A stretch of 33,193 nucleotides of DNA from Oscillospiraceae bacterium (GTDB taxonomy: Bacteria; Bacillota; Clostridia; Oscillospirales; CAG-272): contig SVSR01000003.1 of NCBI GenBank assembly GCA_015064205.1, forward strand, positions 1 through 33,193. Reading direction: 5' to 3'. This document shows positions 7,957 through 17,791 of the stretch, piece after piece. Each line of letters starts with the position of its first letter. The first letter of the stretch is position 1. The notes below the pieces were generated by a model that made no database searches, had not been told where the DNA came from, and worked only from the letters and a program-made list of their open reading frames with translations. A program made the position numbers and the translations under genes.

Positions 7957-10900
7957 ATGGAACGTAATGTTTTTGATTCTATAAAAATCGGCATAGCTTC
8001 TCCCGAAATGATCAGAGAATGGTCTTTTGGAGAGGTTACCAAGCCTGAAACCATAAATTACAGAACGCTCAAAGCAGAACGCGGAGGTCTTTTCTGCGAA
8101 GAAATTTTCGGTCCGACAAAGGACTGGGAATGCCAGTGCGGAAAATATAAGCGCGTTCGTCACAAAGGCATTGTTTGTGAAAAATGCCATGTCGAAGTAA
8201 CCTCTAAAAAGGTTCGCCGCGAGCGTATGGGACGTATTGAGCTTGCAGCTCCCGTTTCCCATATCTGGTATCTCAGAAGCTCCTCATCTAGAATGGGTCT
8301 CCTTCTTGATATTCCCCCGAAGCTTCTTGAAAAGGTACTTTATTTTGCAAACTATATCGTAATTGATCCCGGTGAGACAGATCTCGCTCAGAACGCTATA
8401 CTCAATGAGCGTGAATATCTCAACAACTATGAAAAATACGGAAATACTTTTAAGGTAGGCATGGGTGCAGAAGCTATTCGTGAGCTTCTTGAAAAGCTCG
8501 ACATTAACGCCCTTGTTGACGACCTCAAGGAAAAGGTATCAAGCGCAACAGGGCAGAATAAGAGCCGTCTTATCAAGCGCCTTGAAGCGGCCGAAGCCTT
8601 TAAGGTATCGGGAAACAAGCCTGAATGGATGATACTCACCGTGCTTCCCGTTCTTCCTCCCGAAATCCGTCCTATGGTACAGCTCGACGGCGGACGTTTT
8701 GCGTCAAGCGACCTTAACGATCTTTACAGAAGAGTTATCAACCGTAACAACCGTCTGAAGAAACTTATTGAGCTCAGAGCACCTGAAATAATCGTACGTA
8801 ATGAAAAGCGTATGCTTCAGGAAGCAGTTGATGCTCTTATTGATAACGGTAAGCACGGCAAGCCTGTAACAGGCCCCTCCAACAGAGCGCTCAAGAGCCT
8901 TTCGGAAATGCTTCGCGGTAAGCAGGGACGCTTCCGTCAGAACCTTCTCGGTAAGCGTGTTGACTATTCGGGCCGTTCGGTTATCGTCGTTGGTCCGAGC
9001 CTAAAGATCTATCAGTGCGGTCTTCCTAAGGAAATGGCGCTTGAGCTTTTCAAGCCGTTCGTTATGAAGAGACTCGTTGAAACTCAGAAGGCTACTAATA
9101 TAAAGGATGCAAAGAGAAAGGTTGACAAGGTTAATCCCGAGGTTTGGGACGCGCTTGAAAACGTTATCAAGGAACATCCCGTACTTCTCAACCGTGCTCC
9201 TACACTTCACAGACTTTCTATTCAGGCATTCGAGCCCGTACTTGTTGAAGGACGTGCAATCAAGCTCCATCCTCTCGTATGTACTGCGTTCAACGCTGAC
9301 TTCGACGGCGACCAGATGCCAATACACGTACCGCTTTCGGCAGAAGCGCAGGCAGAAGCACGCTTCCTCATGCTTTCGGCTAATAACCTCTTAAAGCCTG
9401 CTGACGGACGTTCTGTAACGGTTCCTTCGCAGGACATGATCCTTGGTTCTTATTACCTCACTATTGACCGTGCAGGCGAAAAGGGCGAGGGACACGTATA
9501 CAGGAACTTTGACGAAGCTATGATGGCTTACGAAAACGGTCTTCTCGGCATTCACGCTCCTATCAAGGTTCGTGTAAGCCGTGAAATAGACGGCGTGGTT
9601 CACTCCGGTCTTATAGATGCAACACTCGGACGTCTCATTTTCAACCGCAATATTCCTCAGGACCTCGGTTTTGTTGACAGAAGCGATCCTGAGCATATGC
9701 TTGATCTCGAAATATCCTTCCCCACCGTTAAAAAGAAACTAAGCCAGATCATCGACCGCTGCATCAAGGTTCACGGGAATGCTGTGACCTCGCAGGTTCT
9801 TGATGAGATCAAGGCTATGGGCTTTAAGTATTCAACACGCGGCTCTATTTCAATATCCGTTTACGATATGATGATACCTCCGAAGAAGTACGAATATGTT
9901 GCAGAAGCAGAAAAGACAGTTGAAAAGATCAACCGTGATTTTGCACGCGGACGTCTTACAGAAGAAGAACGTTACGATAACGTTGTTGCTCGCTGGGAAG
10001 CTGCAACAAAGGATATTATCTCCGCTCTTCAGGAAAACTTCGACACCTACAATCCTATCAAGATGATGGTTGACTCGGGTGCCCGCGGTAACGTAACACA
10101 GATGCGTCAGCTTGCCGGTATGCGCGGACTTATGTTTGCAACCAACGGTAAGACAATTGAAATCCCGATCAAATCAAACTTCCGTGAAGGTCTTAACATA
10201 CTTGAATACTTCATGGCGGCACGCGGCGCACGTAAGTCCCTTTCTGACACGGCGCTTAGAACGGCCGACTCCGGATACCTCACAAGACGTCTTGTTGACG
10301 TTTCTCAAGACGTTATTATCCGTCACGAAGACTGCGGTTCAACAGGCGGTATCTGGGTAAGCGATATCAAGGATAACAACAATGCTGTTATTGAATCTCT
10401 CAAGGACAGAATCGTTGGAAGATACGTTATAGGAGACGTTAAGGATGACTCCGGCAAGGTGATAGTTGCCGACAACACCATGATTTCCGACAAGCAGGCA
10501 GACGATATTGTCAAAGCAGGCATAGAAAAGGTTCTTATAAGAACAATACTTCAGTGTAAGTGCGAACACGGTGTTTGTGCTCATTGCTACGGATCTGACC
10601 TTGCCTCGGGAAAAACTGTCAGCATCGGTGAAACAGTTGGTATCATCGCCGCTCAGTCTATCGGTGAACCCGGTACACAGCTTACGATGCGTACGTTCCA
10701 CACCGGCGGTGTTGCGGGAAGCGACATCACACAGGGTCTTCCGAGAGTTGAAGAGCTCTTCGAAGGACGTAAGCCTAAGAAGGTATCCACTCCTGCCGAG
10801 GTTGCAGGTACAGTAAGTATCGGCGAAGTCAAGAACAACAACCGTATGGTTACTGTTGCAAACGAGCTTACGGGCGAGAGTGTTGTTCACTCCATTCCTG

Positions 10901-11532
10901 TCGGCACACACCTTACTGTTGTTGAAGGACAGTACGTTGACCGCGGCGAAGCGCTCACTGAAGGTAATCTCAGCCCTGCTGATATCACAAGACTTCAGGG
11001 GCTTGATGCTGTATACGATTATATCATCAGAGAAGTTCAGCGCGTATACCGTTCACAGTCTGTTGAAATCAATGATAAGCATATTGAAGTAATTGCCCGT
11101 CAGATGACAAGAAAGGTAAGAATTGATGAATCGGGTGATACCGATCTCCTCTTCGGCTCACTTGTTAACAGAACAGAATTTGAAGCTGCAAATGCTGAAA
11201 TTGATGCCCGTATTGCAAACGGAGAGATCACTCTCCGCCATGCAGAAAGCACCCCCGTGCTTCTCGGTATCACGAAAGCGGCTATCAGTACAGATTCCTT
11301 CCTCTCTGCGGCATCCTTCCAGGAAACCACGAAGGTTCTTACAGAAGCTGCTATCAAGGGTAAGATCGACCACTTGCTCGGACTCAAGGAAAATGTTATC
11401 ATCGGTAAGCTTATTCCTGCCGGAACAGGCATGGAACGCTACCGTTCGGTTGAAGTTGAAACAAACAGCGACGACCTTGTTAACAGCCTTGAAAATGCAA
11501 TTCTTGCATCGAGTGTTGGCGCAAACGTGTAA
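7957..11532 (+). CDS. rpoC: DNA-directed RNA polymerase subunit beta'
   Basis: The 1191-residue largest subunit carries the catalytic magnesium site. Landmarks in order are the N-terminal zinc site ([19 protein letters not shown], near residues 58-76), [37 protein letters not shown], the absolutely conserved NADFDGDQM metal-binding loop (near residues 446-454), the bridge-helix/trigger-loop region [11 protein letters not shown], and the second zinc cluster ([20 protein letters not shown]) leading into [19 protein letters not shown]. The length is typical for Clostridia, with no large lineage insertions. The ATG at 7957 gives [12 protein letters not shown]; an in-frame GTG at 7936 lies at the GGAG ribosome binding site and is rejected. 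It is co-transcribed with rpoB and ends at a hairpin at 11550-11580. Confidence 0.99.
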   Translation: MERNVFDSIKIGIASPEMIREWSFGEVTKPETINYRTLKAERGGLFCEEIFGPTKDWECQCGKYKRVRHKGIVCEKCHVEVTSKKVRRERMGRIELAAPVSHIWYLRSSSSRMGLLLDIPPKLLEKVLYFANYIVIDPGETDLAQNAILNEREYLNNYEKYGNTFKVGMGAEAIRELLEKLDINALVDDLKEKVSSATGQNKSRLIKRLEAAEAFKVSGNKPEWMILTVLPVLPPEIRPMVQLDGGRFASSDLNDLYRRVINRNNRLKKLIELRAPEIIVRNEKRMLQEAVDALIDNGKHGKPVTGPSNRALKSLSEMLRGKQGRFRQNLLGKRVDYSGRSVIVVGPSLKIYQCGLPKEMALELFKPFVMKRLVETQKATNIKDAKRKVDKVNPEVWDALENVIKEHPVLLNRAPTLHRLSIQAFEPVLVEGRAIKLHPLVCTAFNADFDGDQMPIHVPLSAEAQAEARFLMLSANNLLKPADGRSVTVPSQDMILGSYYLTIDRAGEKGEGHVYRNFDEAMMAYENGLLGIHAPIKVRVSREIDGVVHSGLIDATLGRLIFNRNIPQDLGFVDRSDPEHMLDLEISFPTVKKKLSQIIDRCIKVHGNAVTSQVLDEIKAMGFKYSTRGSISISVYDMMIPPKKYEYVAEAEKTVEKINRDFARGRLTEEERYDNVVARWEAATKDIISALQENFDTYNPIKMMVDSGARGNVTQMRQLAGMRGLMFATNGKTIEIPIKSNFREGLNILEYFMAARGARKSLSDTALRTADSGYLTRRLVDVSQDVIIRHEDCGSTGGIWVSDIKDNNNAVIESLKDRIVGRYVIGDVKDDSGKVIVADNTMISDKQADDIVKAGIEKVLIRTILQCKCEHGVCAHCYGSDLASGKTVSIGETVGIIAAQSIGEPGTQLTMRTFHTGGVAGSDITQGLPRVEELFEGRKPKKVSTPAEVAGTVSIGEVKNNNRMVTVANELTGESVVHSIPVGTHLTVVEGQYVDRGEALTEGNLSPADITRLQGLDAVYDYIIREVQRVYRSQSVEINDKHIEVIARQMTRKVRIDESGDTDLLFGSLVNRTEFEAANAEIDARIANGEITLRHAESTPVLLGITKAAISTDSFLSAASFQETTKVLTEAAIKGKIDHLLGLKENVIIGKLIPAGTGMERYRSVEVETNSDDLVNSLENAILASSVGANV

Positions 11533-11549
11533 ATCAACTATCAAAATTT

Positions 11550-11580
11550 AAGCGGTGTTGAGATTGACTCAACACCGCTT
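11550..11580 (+). terminator. Hairpin after rpoC
   Basis: A perfect 12 bp stem (11550-11561 AAGCGGTGTTGA with 11569-11580) and 7-base loop begins 17 bases after the rpoC stop. The bases after it (CTATGTAAC) lack a U-tract, so it may be a weak or factor-assisted terminator, or a 3'-end stabiliser that allows some transcription into the lipoprotein gene at 11609. Confidence 0.6.
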
Positions 11581-11608
11581 CTATGTAACAAAAAGGAGAT
11601 AACAAATA

Positions 11609-12475
11609 ATGAAAACAAAATTTTTAACTGCTCTTCTTATTTCTTTGGTTTGCATTACTATGCTAACTTCGTGTGGACACACTCACACCTGGATCGACGC
11701 TGACTGCACTAATCCCCTGACATGCTCAGAATGCAAAGAAACAGAGGGAGAGGCTCTCGGACACAGTTTTACAGAGGCAACCTGCCTTGCACCTGAAACA
11801 TGCAATTTATGCGGTATAACCCAAGGCGAGGCTCTCGAGCATCAGCTTTCAGATGCTACATATCACTCCCCTGCAATATGCAGCGTATGCTCTACTCAGA
11901 TTGGAGATGCGCTTACTCCCGATTTTGAAGCTTACGGTATAAAGGCAGACTTAAAGGTTGGATCAACATATGACTACAGAACTCTTAACGGCAACGGCAG
12001 TCAGACTACTGTTGGCAAGACAACTGTAAGTTCATATGACATTATCGATTCTGATGATATACGACAGGCGCGTGAAGGTTACAAATGGCACGTTGTCACC
12101 TTTGACACACTTTTTTCAGATCCTGTTGCCACACAGACAGGAGCCAATATTGACTACTGTTATTCAAACTACTATGATATAAAGGGCTTTGCTGACAGTG
12201 CAGACCACTCCGACGAAGTTCTCTCAGCTTTTACTGTAAACTATAACGGCAAAGAGGAAAAGGTATACCTTGGCCAAGCAGGAAGCTTTGAAGATAACGG
12301 AAACGGTACTTTCACGTTTACATTCACAATAAGCGTACACGCTCCGGTTGGTTACGACGGTGTTGTTGTTGGTCTTAACAACAGCGCGATTGACGCAAGA
12401 AGAAGCGGCAAATATCTTAATGAAGTATACAGTGAAGGCGACTTTCTTCTCTTTAGACTTAATGGTGAAAAATAA
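11609..12475 (+). CDS. Predicted lipoprotein with three cysteine-rich repeats; function unknown
   Basis: The 288-residue protein starts with a lipoprotein signal peptide (MKTKFLTALLISL, then the lipobox LTSC with Cys22 as the lipidated residue), so it should be anchored on the outer face of the membrane. Residues 26-100 hold three tandem repeats of roughly 25 residues with the pattern C-x5-C-x2-C followed by an acidic G-E-A-L segment (DCTNPLTCSEC, TCLAPETCNLC, TYHSPAICSVC). The third repeat has Tyr in place of its first Cys. Such repeats occur in secreted and lipid-anchored proteins of gut Clostridia and may bind metal; this is inference. The remaining 185 residues are beta-rich with aromatic and Asp/Asn-rich strands and match no family I recognise. 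AAGGAG lies 11 bases upstream of the start. It may have its own promoter or receive read-through from rpoC. Confidence 0.75.
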   Translation: MKTKFLTALLISLVCITMLTSCGHTHTWIDADCTNPLTCSECKETEGEALGHSFTEATCLAPETCNLCGITQGEALEHQLSDATYHSPAICSVCSTQIGDALTPDFEAYGIKADLKVGSTYDYRTLNGNGSQTTVGKTTVSSYDIIDSDDIRQAREGYKWHVVTFDTLFSDPVATQTGANIDYCYSNYYDIKGFADSADHSDEVLSAFTVNYNGKEEKVYLGQAGSFEDNGNGTFTFTFTISVHAPVGYDGVVVGLNNSAIDARRSGKYLNEVYSEGDFLLFRLNGEK

Positions 12476-12490
12476 TTTTATATCACATAC

Positions 12491-12521
12491 AAAAAGCGAT
12501 GTCATAAAGACATCGCTTTTT
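12491..12521. terminator. Bidirectional intrinsic terminator between convergent genes
   Basis: A 13 bp stem (AAAAAGCGATGTC at 12491-12503 with 12509-12521) surrounds a 5-base loop. It gives a T-run on both strands and so serves the lipoprotein gene on the plus strand and the cohesin/SLH gene on the minus strand. Confidence 0.92.
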
Positions 12522-12531
12522 GTAATTAAAA

Positions 12532-14685
12532 TCAGTCTAAGAACTCTGCTATTCTCTTAAGTATTGTTGCTGCCTGAGCTCTCGTTGCATTTGCTTTAGG
12601 CTGGAATTCTGTTCCAACGCCTGTTATGATTCCGGCATTGTTTACTTTGTAAACATATTCCTTTGCCCAACTGTCTATATTTGATGCATCGCTGTATTTA
12701 ACCGCATCAGAATCTAATTTCTTGCCCTTGTATTCAAGATAACGCGATACGATAACTGCGATTTCCTGACGGTTCACAGTACGGTCAGGCTCAAACTTAT
12801 TATCGCCCGTACCGCCTACAATATTGTTGCGTCTTGCCCATTCAATGTAGGGAGCATAATACATGTTCTTATCAACGTCGGCAAACATACAGTTATATCC
12901 TGCAACGTCTATCTGATCAAGTCTGCCAAGCACTGTTACAAGCATTCCTCTTGAGATCTGAGAATCAGGATCAAATTTCGTTTCGCTGACACCGTTGAAT
13001 ATTCCTCTTGCGGCAACAAAATTGATAGCATCCTTGCCCCAATGGTTCTCAACGTCCTCAAATCCCACCTCTTCAATAGTTACAAGATAAGGTGTTATCT
13101 TACTTGTATTAAAGGTTATAACACCGTTTTCATACGTTGCAACGCTTCCAACGCTTGCAAGCTTCTTTCCGTTATACGAGTATACTACAGCATGCTTACC
13201 GAGTATATCATTTGCCGCCTTATAAGGAAGTGAAACAGTCACGTTACCGTCATCAAACTTTACAGTTGATGAAATATCGTAGTACTCGTATTCGGTTGAG
13301 ATGATATCTTCAAGTTCATCACCGGGTATTTCCTTGCCGAAAATAAACTGTACCGAATCATCCACTATAGCCATTTCAGCTATTGCGGCAGAGTCAAACT
13401 TCATATTTGCTTTAGCGGTTTCAAACGCGAAGCTTTCAACCGATCTCATAAGGTATGCATAACCTTCCGGCAAGCTTACAATGAGATTGTCTGCATCGTC
13501 GCCGGAATATACTATTTTAACTGCTATCTCTCTTCCGGAGTACTTTGACTTAGCCACATCAAGCGCAACCTTAAGCACATCTTCATCAAGGCTCACAAGT
13601 CTTCCCTGACCGTATGAAACAGATGAAGCTGTAATAACTATCTGCGCCTTACCGCCTACAAGACTTAATTTGTAGTCGCCGTCTTTATCATCTTCATCTT
13701 CATCGGGCTCAGTTGCCGTTGCGGAAGTTGTTACCGTTACAACACCACTATCAAACTCGAAATCACCGCCGAGAGATTCAAGGTCGTAATTTAGGATGTC
13801 TCCGTCTTCACTTTTAATACCTATCGTATATTTACCGGCAGGAGTCTTCTTATCTGTTGAAAAAGTTACGGTAGCTATCGTTCCGTCTTTTTCTATATCC
13901 TCTTTAGCAAGCGGATTTGTCCAATAAAGAGTGTATGGGGAATTATCGTAAACATTGCTGAAGTATTTGTCACCAAGAATTCCGCCGTCAACAACCTTTT
14001 CAACGGTGAAATAATCATCATCAAAATCGAGCATTGTACGAAGCGCGATAAGACCGGGATTGTTATCAAGTGTGATCTTTACATCAAACGTTTCACCGCG
14101 GACAACGCTTGCGTTTGATACCTGTAAAACAGGATCAGTTGCATCATCGTCATCTTCATCATCATTTGATGAACTGCTTGAACCTCCCGTTACGGTTATT
14201 TTACCGTTTATTATCTCAAATTCGTCTCCGATTTCGTCAAGATCTGTATTCACAACGTCGCTGTTATCAAGCACAAGCTTGATATTATATGTACCGTTAG
14301 GAGTATTTGAAGCAACGTTGAAAACGATTTCTGCTATCTCTCCGTCTTCAGTTATATTCTCTTTTGCAAGAGCATTATACCAATAAAGTGTATACGGAGA
14401 ATCATCATAACGGTTGGAATGCATACTGCTTCCGAGTATTTCTCCGTCGGTTACAGATTTAACCGAAAAATATTTGTCGTTATACTCAACACCAAGCTTC
14501 ATTGCAATAAAGCCGGGGTTATTGTCAAGATCAATAGTGATTTTTGCAGTAGAACCTGCCTTTGCCGTTACATTGCTTACGGTAAGTTCACCGATTGCAG
14601 CGCTTGTACTGATCGTAAAGGTAAAAAGCGATATCAGCATACTGAAGATCAGAACAAAGCTTAAGAAAGAGTTTCTTTTCATCAT
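12532..14685 (-). CDS. S-layer-anchored protein with two cohesin domains (anchoring scaffoldin-like)
   Basis: The 717-residue secreted protein has a signal peptide (about residues 1-30), then two similar cohesin-type domains at about 33-165 and 183-325. Both share the strands LDNNPGFIAM/LDNNPGLIAL, DDSPYTLYW/DNSPYTLYW and ALAKENI/PLAKEDI. Ser/Asp/Glu-rich linkers separate them (SSSSNDDEDDDDATD and DEDEDDKDGD). A middle region of about 180 residues, not recognised, leads to three SLH repeats at 530-717 (FEDVENHWGKDAI, FADVDKNMYYAPYIEWA, YSDASNIDSWAKEYV, each with an F-x-P-x3-x-R-x-E/Q motif). SLH domains bind pyruvylated secondary cell-wall polymers, so the cohesins should be displayed on the surface. 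In cellulosome-forming Clostridia such proteins are anchoring scaffoldins that catch dockerin-bearing partners; a dockerin protein is encoded at 24250-30003. The start ATG at 14685 has AAAGGA 6 bases upstream. It is a single-gene unit. Confidence 0.85.
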   Translation of the reverse strand: MMKRNSFLSFVLIFSMLISLFTFTISTSAAIGELTVSNVTAKAGSTAKITIDLDNNPGFIAMKLGVEYNDKYFSVKSVTDGEILGSSMHSNRYDDSPYTLYWYNALAKENITEDGEIAEIVFNVASNTPNGTYNIKLVLDNSDVVNTDLDEIGDEFEIINGKITVTGGSSSSSNDDEDDDDATDPVLQVSNASVVRGETFDVKITLDNNPGLIALRTMLDFDDDYFTVEKVVDGGILGDKYFSNVYDNSPYTLYWTNPLAKEDIEKDGTIATVTFSTDKKTPAGKYTIGIKSEDGDILNYDLESLGGDFEFDSGVVTVTTSATATEPDEDEDDKDGDYKLSLVGGKAQIVITASSVSYGQGRLVSLDEDVLKVALDVAKSKYSGREIAVKIVYSGDDADNLIVSLPEGYAYLMRSVESFAFETAKANMKFDSAAIAEMAIVDDSVQFIFGKEIPGDELEDIISTEYEYYDISSTVKFDDGNVTVSLPYKAANDILGKHAVVYSYNGKKLASVGSVATYENGVITFNTSKITPYLVTIEEVGFEDVENHWGKDAINFVAARGIFNGVSETKFDPDSQISRGMLVTVLGRLDQIDVAGYNCMFADVDKNMYYAPYIEWARRNNIVGGTGDNKFEPDRTVNRQEIAVIVSRYLEYKGKKLDSDAVKYSDASNIDSWAKEYVYKVNNAGIITGVGTEFQPKANATRAQAATILKRIAEFLD

Positions 14686-14770
14686 AGCGTTTCCTTTCTT
14701 TTATAAGAAGGAGTCGTCATAATCGATCCGACTTTCACTTCCGTTTAGGTACATAGCATACCTTAAATAT

Positions 14771-14798
14771 ATTATATCATATATTTATCAAAAAGCAA
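14771..14798 (-). promoter_or_regulatory. Promoter of the cohesin/SLH gene
   Basis: On the minus strand TTGCTT (14798-14793) and a perfect TATAAT (14776-14771) lie 16 bp apart, about 85 bases from the start codon. The gap 14686-14912 holds only this promoter, the divergent one at 14849-14877 and their leaders. Confidence 0.6.
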
Positions 14799-14848
14799 GA
14801 GATGATTGTAAATTTTATCTGCAATTTACACTATTGTTAAAATGCGTA

Positions 14849-14877
14849 TTGAAATTGTTATAAAACTGTTATATAAT
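14849..14877 (+). promoter_or_regulatory. Promoter of the acp-yfmF-yfmH-lgt-folD operon
   Basis: TTGAAA at 14849-14854 and TATAAT at 14872-14877 are 17 bp apart. The predicted transcription start near 14884 excludes the in-frame ATG at 14883 as the start of the acyl carrier protein. Confidence 0.8.
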
Positions 14878-14912
14878 ATATAATGAATTATTTTTGGGAA
14901 AGGTGTTCATTT

Positions 14913-15155
14913 ATGGAAACCACTGTAATCACATTGGTAGCGAAAGTTCTTGAAACAGATGAAAGCTCTGTCGGTTCTTCTACGCTGATACTGGAAGAGC
15001 TTGGAGCCACTTCACTTGACGTTATAGAGATCATAACGGATATCGAGGACACCATGAATATATCCATACCGGACGAAGACATTCCCTCTTTCAAAAGTGT
15101 TGGGGATATTGTAAATTATATTGAAAACAGACTCGCACAAGGGGAAATAATATAA
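14913..15155 (+). CDS. Acyl carrier protein-like protein
   Basis: The 80-residue acidic, helical protein has the carrier-protein pattern around the 4'-phosphopantetheine attachment serine: LEELGATSLDVIEIITDIED, with Ser34 in T-S-L-D. The residue before the serine is Thr rather than the Asp of fatty-acid ACPs (DSLD), and helix III reads IPDEDIPSFKSVGDIVNYI, as usual. It should carry acyl or other thioester cargo in the cytoplasm once modified by a phosphopantetheinyl transferase. I chose ATG 14913, with GGAAAGGTG upstream and inside the transcript. It is the first gene of an operon with two M16 peptidase-like proteins, lgt and folD. No fatty-acid synthesis gene lies nearby, so it may be a specialised carrier rather than the housekeeping AcpP. 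Confidence 0.88.
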   Translation: METTVITLVAKVLETDESSVGSSTLILEELGATSLDVIEIITDIEDTMNISIPDEDIPSFKSVGDIVNYIENRLAQGEII

Positions 15156-15196
15156 TACGAAGCAGTTGCAACTTATCATATGGAAAGGAAACAAAA

Positions 15197-16480
15197 ATGA
15201 ATCTTCCAAGAAGAAAAATCGCCGACGGAATACACGCAAATTATTTGAACGGCAGCAAATTCAAAGTCCACTCCATTACTGTAGGAATAGAAATACCGCT
15301 TGATTTAAAAAGCGTTACAACAGCAAACCTTTTATCAAGGGTATTAAACAGAGGATGCAAAAAGTATCCTGATATAAAATCTCTCTCAGTAAAGCTTGAC
15401 GATATGTATGCGGCAGGCCTTTCTATTGGGGTAACACGCTCGGGTGAATCCGAATATCTCTGTCTGTTTACCGATTTCCTTTCGGGCACTTATACTCAGG
15501 GCTGCGATATTATAAAAGAAACGGTAGAAATTATCAAAGAAATTTTACTTTTACCCAAAATTGAAAACGGTGCATTTGACCACGCATATGTAGCCGGAGA
15601 AAAGAAAAATCTCGCTGATGATATTGCTTCGCTTATAAACAACAAGGCCAAATACGCCAAAAACCGCTGCATTGAAGAATTATGCAAAGGAGAGCCTTAT
15701 GCTATCTCCACGCTCGGTGACAAGGAAATCCTGTCTGCATTAGACGGAAGTGAGCTCTATCGCTTTTTCTCTTCTGCACTAAAGCATTCACGTATGGAAA
15801 TACTCTACACCGGAGAGGACGGTTCTTTCGATAAAGTATGCAGTGAACTAACAGATATATTTTCATGTCTTGAACGCGAATACGAAGAATCATGCTTTGA
15901 CTGCATTGTCAGAAATGATGTAAAAGCCGTGCACGAAGTTTATGAAGATATGGAAGTAATCCAGGGTAAGCTTTCACTGGGCATGGTAACCGGCGTCACA
16001 AACAAGTCACCCGACATCGGAGCTCTAATTGTTGCAAACGAAATTTTCGGCGGTTCTCCAAACTCAAAGCTATTTATGAATGTTCGAGAAAAGATGAGCC
16101 TTTGTTATTATTGCTCAAGTACGCTTGACGCAGTTAAAGGCATTATGCTTGTTAACGCAGGAATTGAAAAGGATAATTACAAAATAGCCAAAAATGCAAT
16201 ACTTGAGCAACTTGAAGAAGTCAAGGCAGGCAAATTCACAGACGAAGAATTCTCAAATGCCGTAAGCTCACTTATAAATGGATACAAATCGGTTGCAGAC
16301 AGCGTAAGCTCTCTTGAAACGTGGTATATGCCGAGGATTTTCATAGGCGAGAACGACACGCCCGAGTCACGCATCAAGCAAATACGTTCAGTTACACGCA
16401 AAGACGTTATAAATGCTGCAAATAAAATAAATCCTCAAGTTATATACTTCCTTCGTCCAAGCGAAAAGGAGGAATGTTAA
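15197..16480 (+). CDS. yfmF: M16 family peptidase-like protein, catalytically inactive partner (YfmF-like)
   Basis: The 427-residue protein has the insulinase/pitrilysin (M16) two-half layout but lacks the HxxEH zinc motif. The matching position, in the N-terminal helix after IEIPLDLKSVTTANLLSRVL, has no His pair. The C-terminal half has NEIFGGSPNSKLFMNVREKMSLCYY, the typical substrate-side segment of the non-catalytic half or subunit. It should form a heterodimer with the active M16 protein encoded immediately downstream (16481). In Bacillus this pair (YmfF/YmfH; named YfmF/YfmH in current annotation) has been associated with maturation of elongation factor P; the actual substrate is not evident here. 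A ribosome binding site (GGAAAGG) precedes the ATG. The gene lies 41 bases after the acyl carrier protein gene. Confidence 0.85.
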   Translation: MNLPRRKIADGIHANYLNGSKFKVHSITVGIEIPLDLKSVTTANLLSRVLNRGCKKYPDIKSLSVKLDDMYAAGLSIGVTRSGESEYLCLFTDFLSGTYTQGCDIIKETVEIIKEILLLPKIENGAFDHAYVAGEKKNLADDIASLINNKAKYAKNRCIEELCKGEPYAISTLGDKEILSALDGSELYRFFSSALKHSRMEILYTGEDGSFDKVCSELTDIFSCLEREYEESCFDCIVRNDVKAVHEVYEDMEVIQGKLSLGMVTGVTNKSPDIGALIVANEIFGGSPNSKLFMNVREKMSLCYYCSSTLDAVKGIMLVNAGIEKDNYKIAKNAILEQLEEVKAGKFTDEEFSNAVSSLINGYKSVADSVSSLETWYMPRIFIGENDTPESRIKQIRSVTRKDVINAANKINPQVIYFLRPSEKEEC

Positions 16481-17791
16481 ATGATAAAAGACAAAAAGAT
16501 CGTAAGAAGCGATTTTCTTAATGAAGAATATACCGTATTCAAGCACGAAAGCGGGCTTGACGTTTATGTTTTCAAAAAAGCTCTCTCAACGTCATACGCG
16601 CTTTTTGCAACTAAGTACGGCTCGCTTGATAATAAGTTCAAAACTGACCCGAGTGCTGATTTCACATGCGTTCCCGACGGTATAGCTCACTTTTTGGAGC
16701 ATAAAATGTTCGAAAACGAAAACGGCGAGGATACATTTGTCAGATACGCAAAAACGGGAGCAAGCGCAAACGCATATACGTCAAACTCTATAACGGCGTA
16801 TCTCTTCTCCTGCACCGACAATTTTTATGAGTCGCTTGAAATACTGCTTGACTTCGTAACAAAGCCATATTTTACAAAAGAAACAGTTGAAAAAGAGCAA
16901 GGAATTATAGCCCAGGAAATAAGAATGTATGACGATAACCCCGGAACAAGGCTTTACTATGAGCTTTTGGGCGCTCTTTACAAAAACCACAACGTAAAAA
17001 TAAATGTTGCCGGCACGGTTGACTCTATAAGAAAGATAACACCTGAATATCTTTATATGTGCTACAACACTTTCTACAATCTCAACAACATGGCGCTTTG
17101 TGTTTGCGGAGAGGTTGATGAAGAGAGTGTTTGCCAAGTTTGCGATAGAATACTGAAAAAATCGTCCGATCTGAATATTATAAGAGAATACCCGGCAGAA
17201 GACGCAGAGGTTAATAAGAAAACCGCCAGCGCATCGCTGAAAGTGTCACAGCCCATATTCGCGGTTGGTATAAAGGATACAGATATAAGCGCAGAACCTT
17301 ACAAACGCCTAAAGAAAAAAGCGTGTGCTGATATCGTTGGTAAAATGCTTTTCGGAAAAACGTCACCGTTTTTCAACGAGCTTTACGAAAAGGGACTTAT
17401 AGCCGGGGACTTGCATGCAGACTACGAGCATAACGAAAGCTTCTCGTTTTTCTCGTTTGACTCAAAAAGCAATGATCCCGACAAGGTCTTTGAAATGTTT
17501 TGTAATTATATGGAAACATTTAAAAAGAATCCGCCCGACAGGAGCGAATTTGAACGTGCAAAGCGCGTGAAACTTGCTTCATTTATCGGCATTTTCGATT
17601 CAACCGAGGATATTGCAAACGAGTTTTTATCGTTCGTATTTGATGGAACTACCATATTTGAATATGCAGACGCTATAAATGAACTCACGTACGAAGACGC
17701 TCTTGAATTTATAAACTGTGTATTTAAAGAAGAATATTGTTCTATGGCAAAAATACTTCCCCTTAATGAAAAAGAAAGGATAAGAAAATGA
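16481..17791 (+). CDS. yfmH: M16 family zinc peptidase, active partner (YfmH-like)
   Basis: The 436-residue protein has the inverted zinc-peptidase motif HFLEH at residues 70-74 (H70 and H74 as zinc ligands, E73 as catalytic base). The third ligand is probably a Glu in EKEQGIIAQEIRMYDD, about 70 residues later. The GASANAYTSNSITAYLF strand next to the active site is typical of M16B peptidases. The C-terminal half is the structural repeat without a metal site. It starts directly after the yfmF stop, with AGGAGG upstream, and its stop overlaps the lgt start by 4 bases, so the three are translationally coupled. It should be cytoplasmic, since no signal peptide is present. Together with yfmF it resembles the pair associated with EF-P modification in Bacillus; the precise role is unproven. 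Confidence 0.9.
   Translation: MIKDKKIVRSDFLNEEYTVFKHESGLDVYVFKKALSTSYALFATKYGSLDNKFKTDPSADFTCVPDGIAHFLEHKMFENENGEDTFVRYAKTGASANAYTSNSITAYLFSCTDNFYESLEILLDFVTKPYFTKETVEKEQGIIAQEIRMYDDNPGTRLYYELLGALYKNHNVKINVAGTVDSIRKITPEYLYMCYNTFYNLNNMALCVCGEVDEESVCQVCDRILKKSSDLNIIREYPAEDAEVNKKTASASLKVSQPIFAVGIKDTDISAEPYKRLKKKACADIVGKMLFGKTSPFFNELYEKGLIAGDLHADYEHNESFSFFSFDSKSNDPDKVFEMFCNYMETFKKNPPDRSEFERAKRVKLASFIGIFDSTEDIANEFLSFVFDGTTIFEYADAINELTYEDALEFINCVFKEEYCSMAKILPLNEKERIRK

Noticed and set aside
10339..10911. Minus-strand open frame (190 codons) inside rpoC
   Set aside because: It is antisense to the conserved second zinc cluster region; the composition is that of a shadow frame.
14883..14912. Upstream ATG start for the acyl carrier protein
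   Set aside because: It is at the predicted transcription start and has no ribosome binding site.
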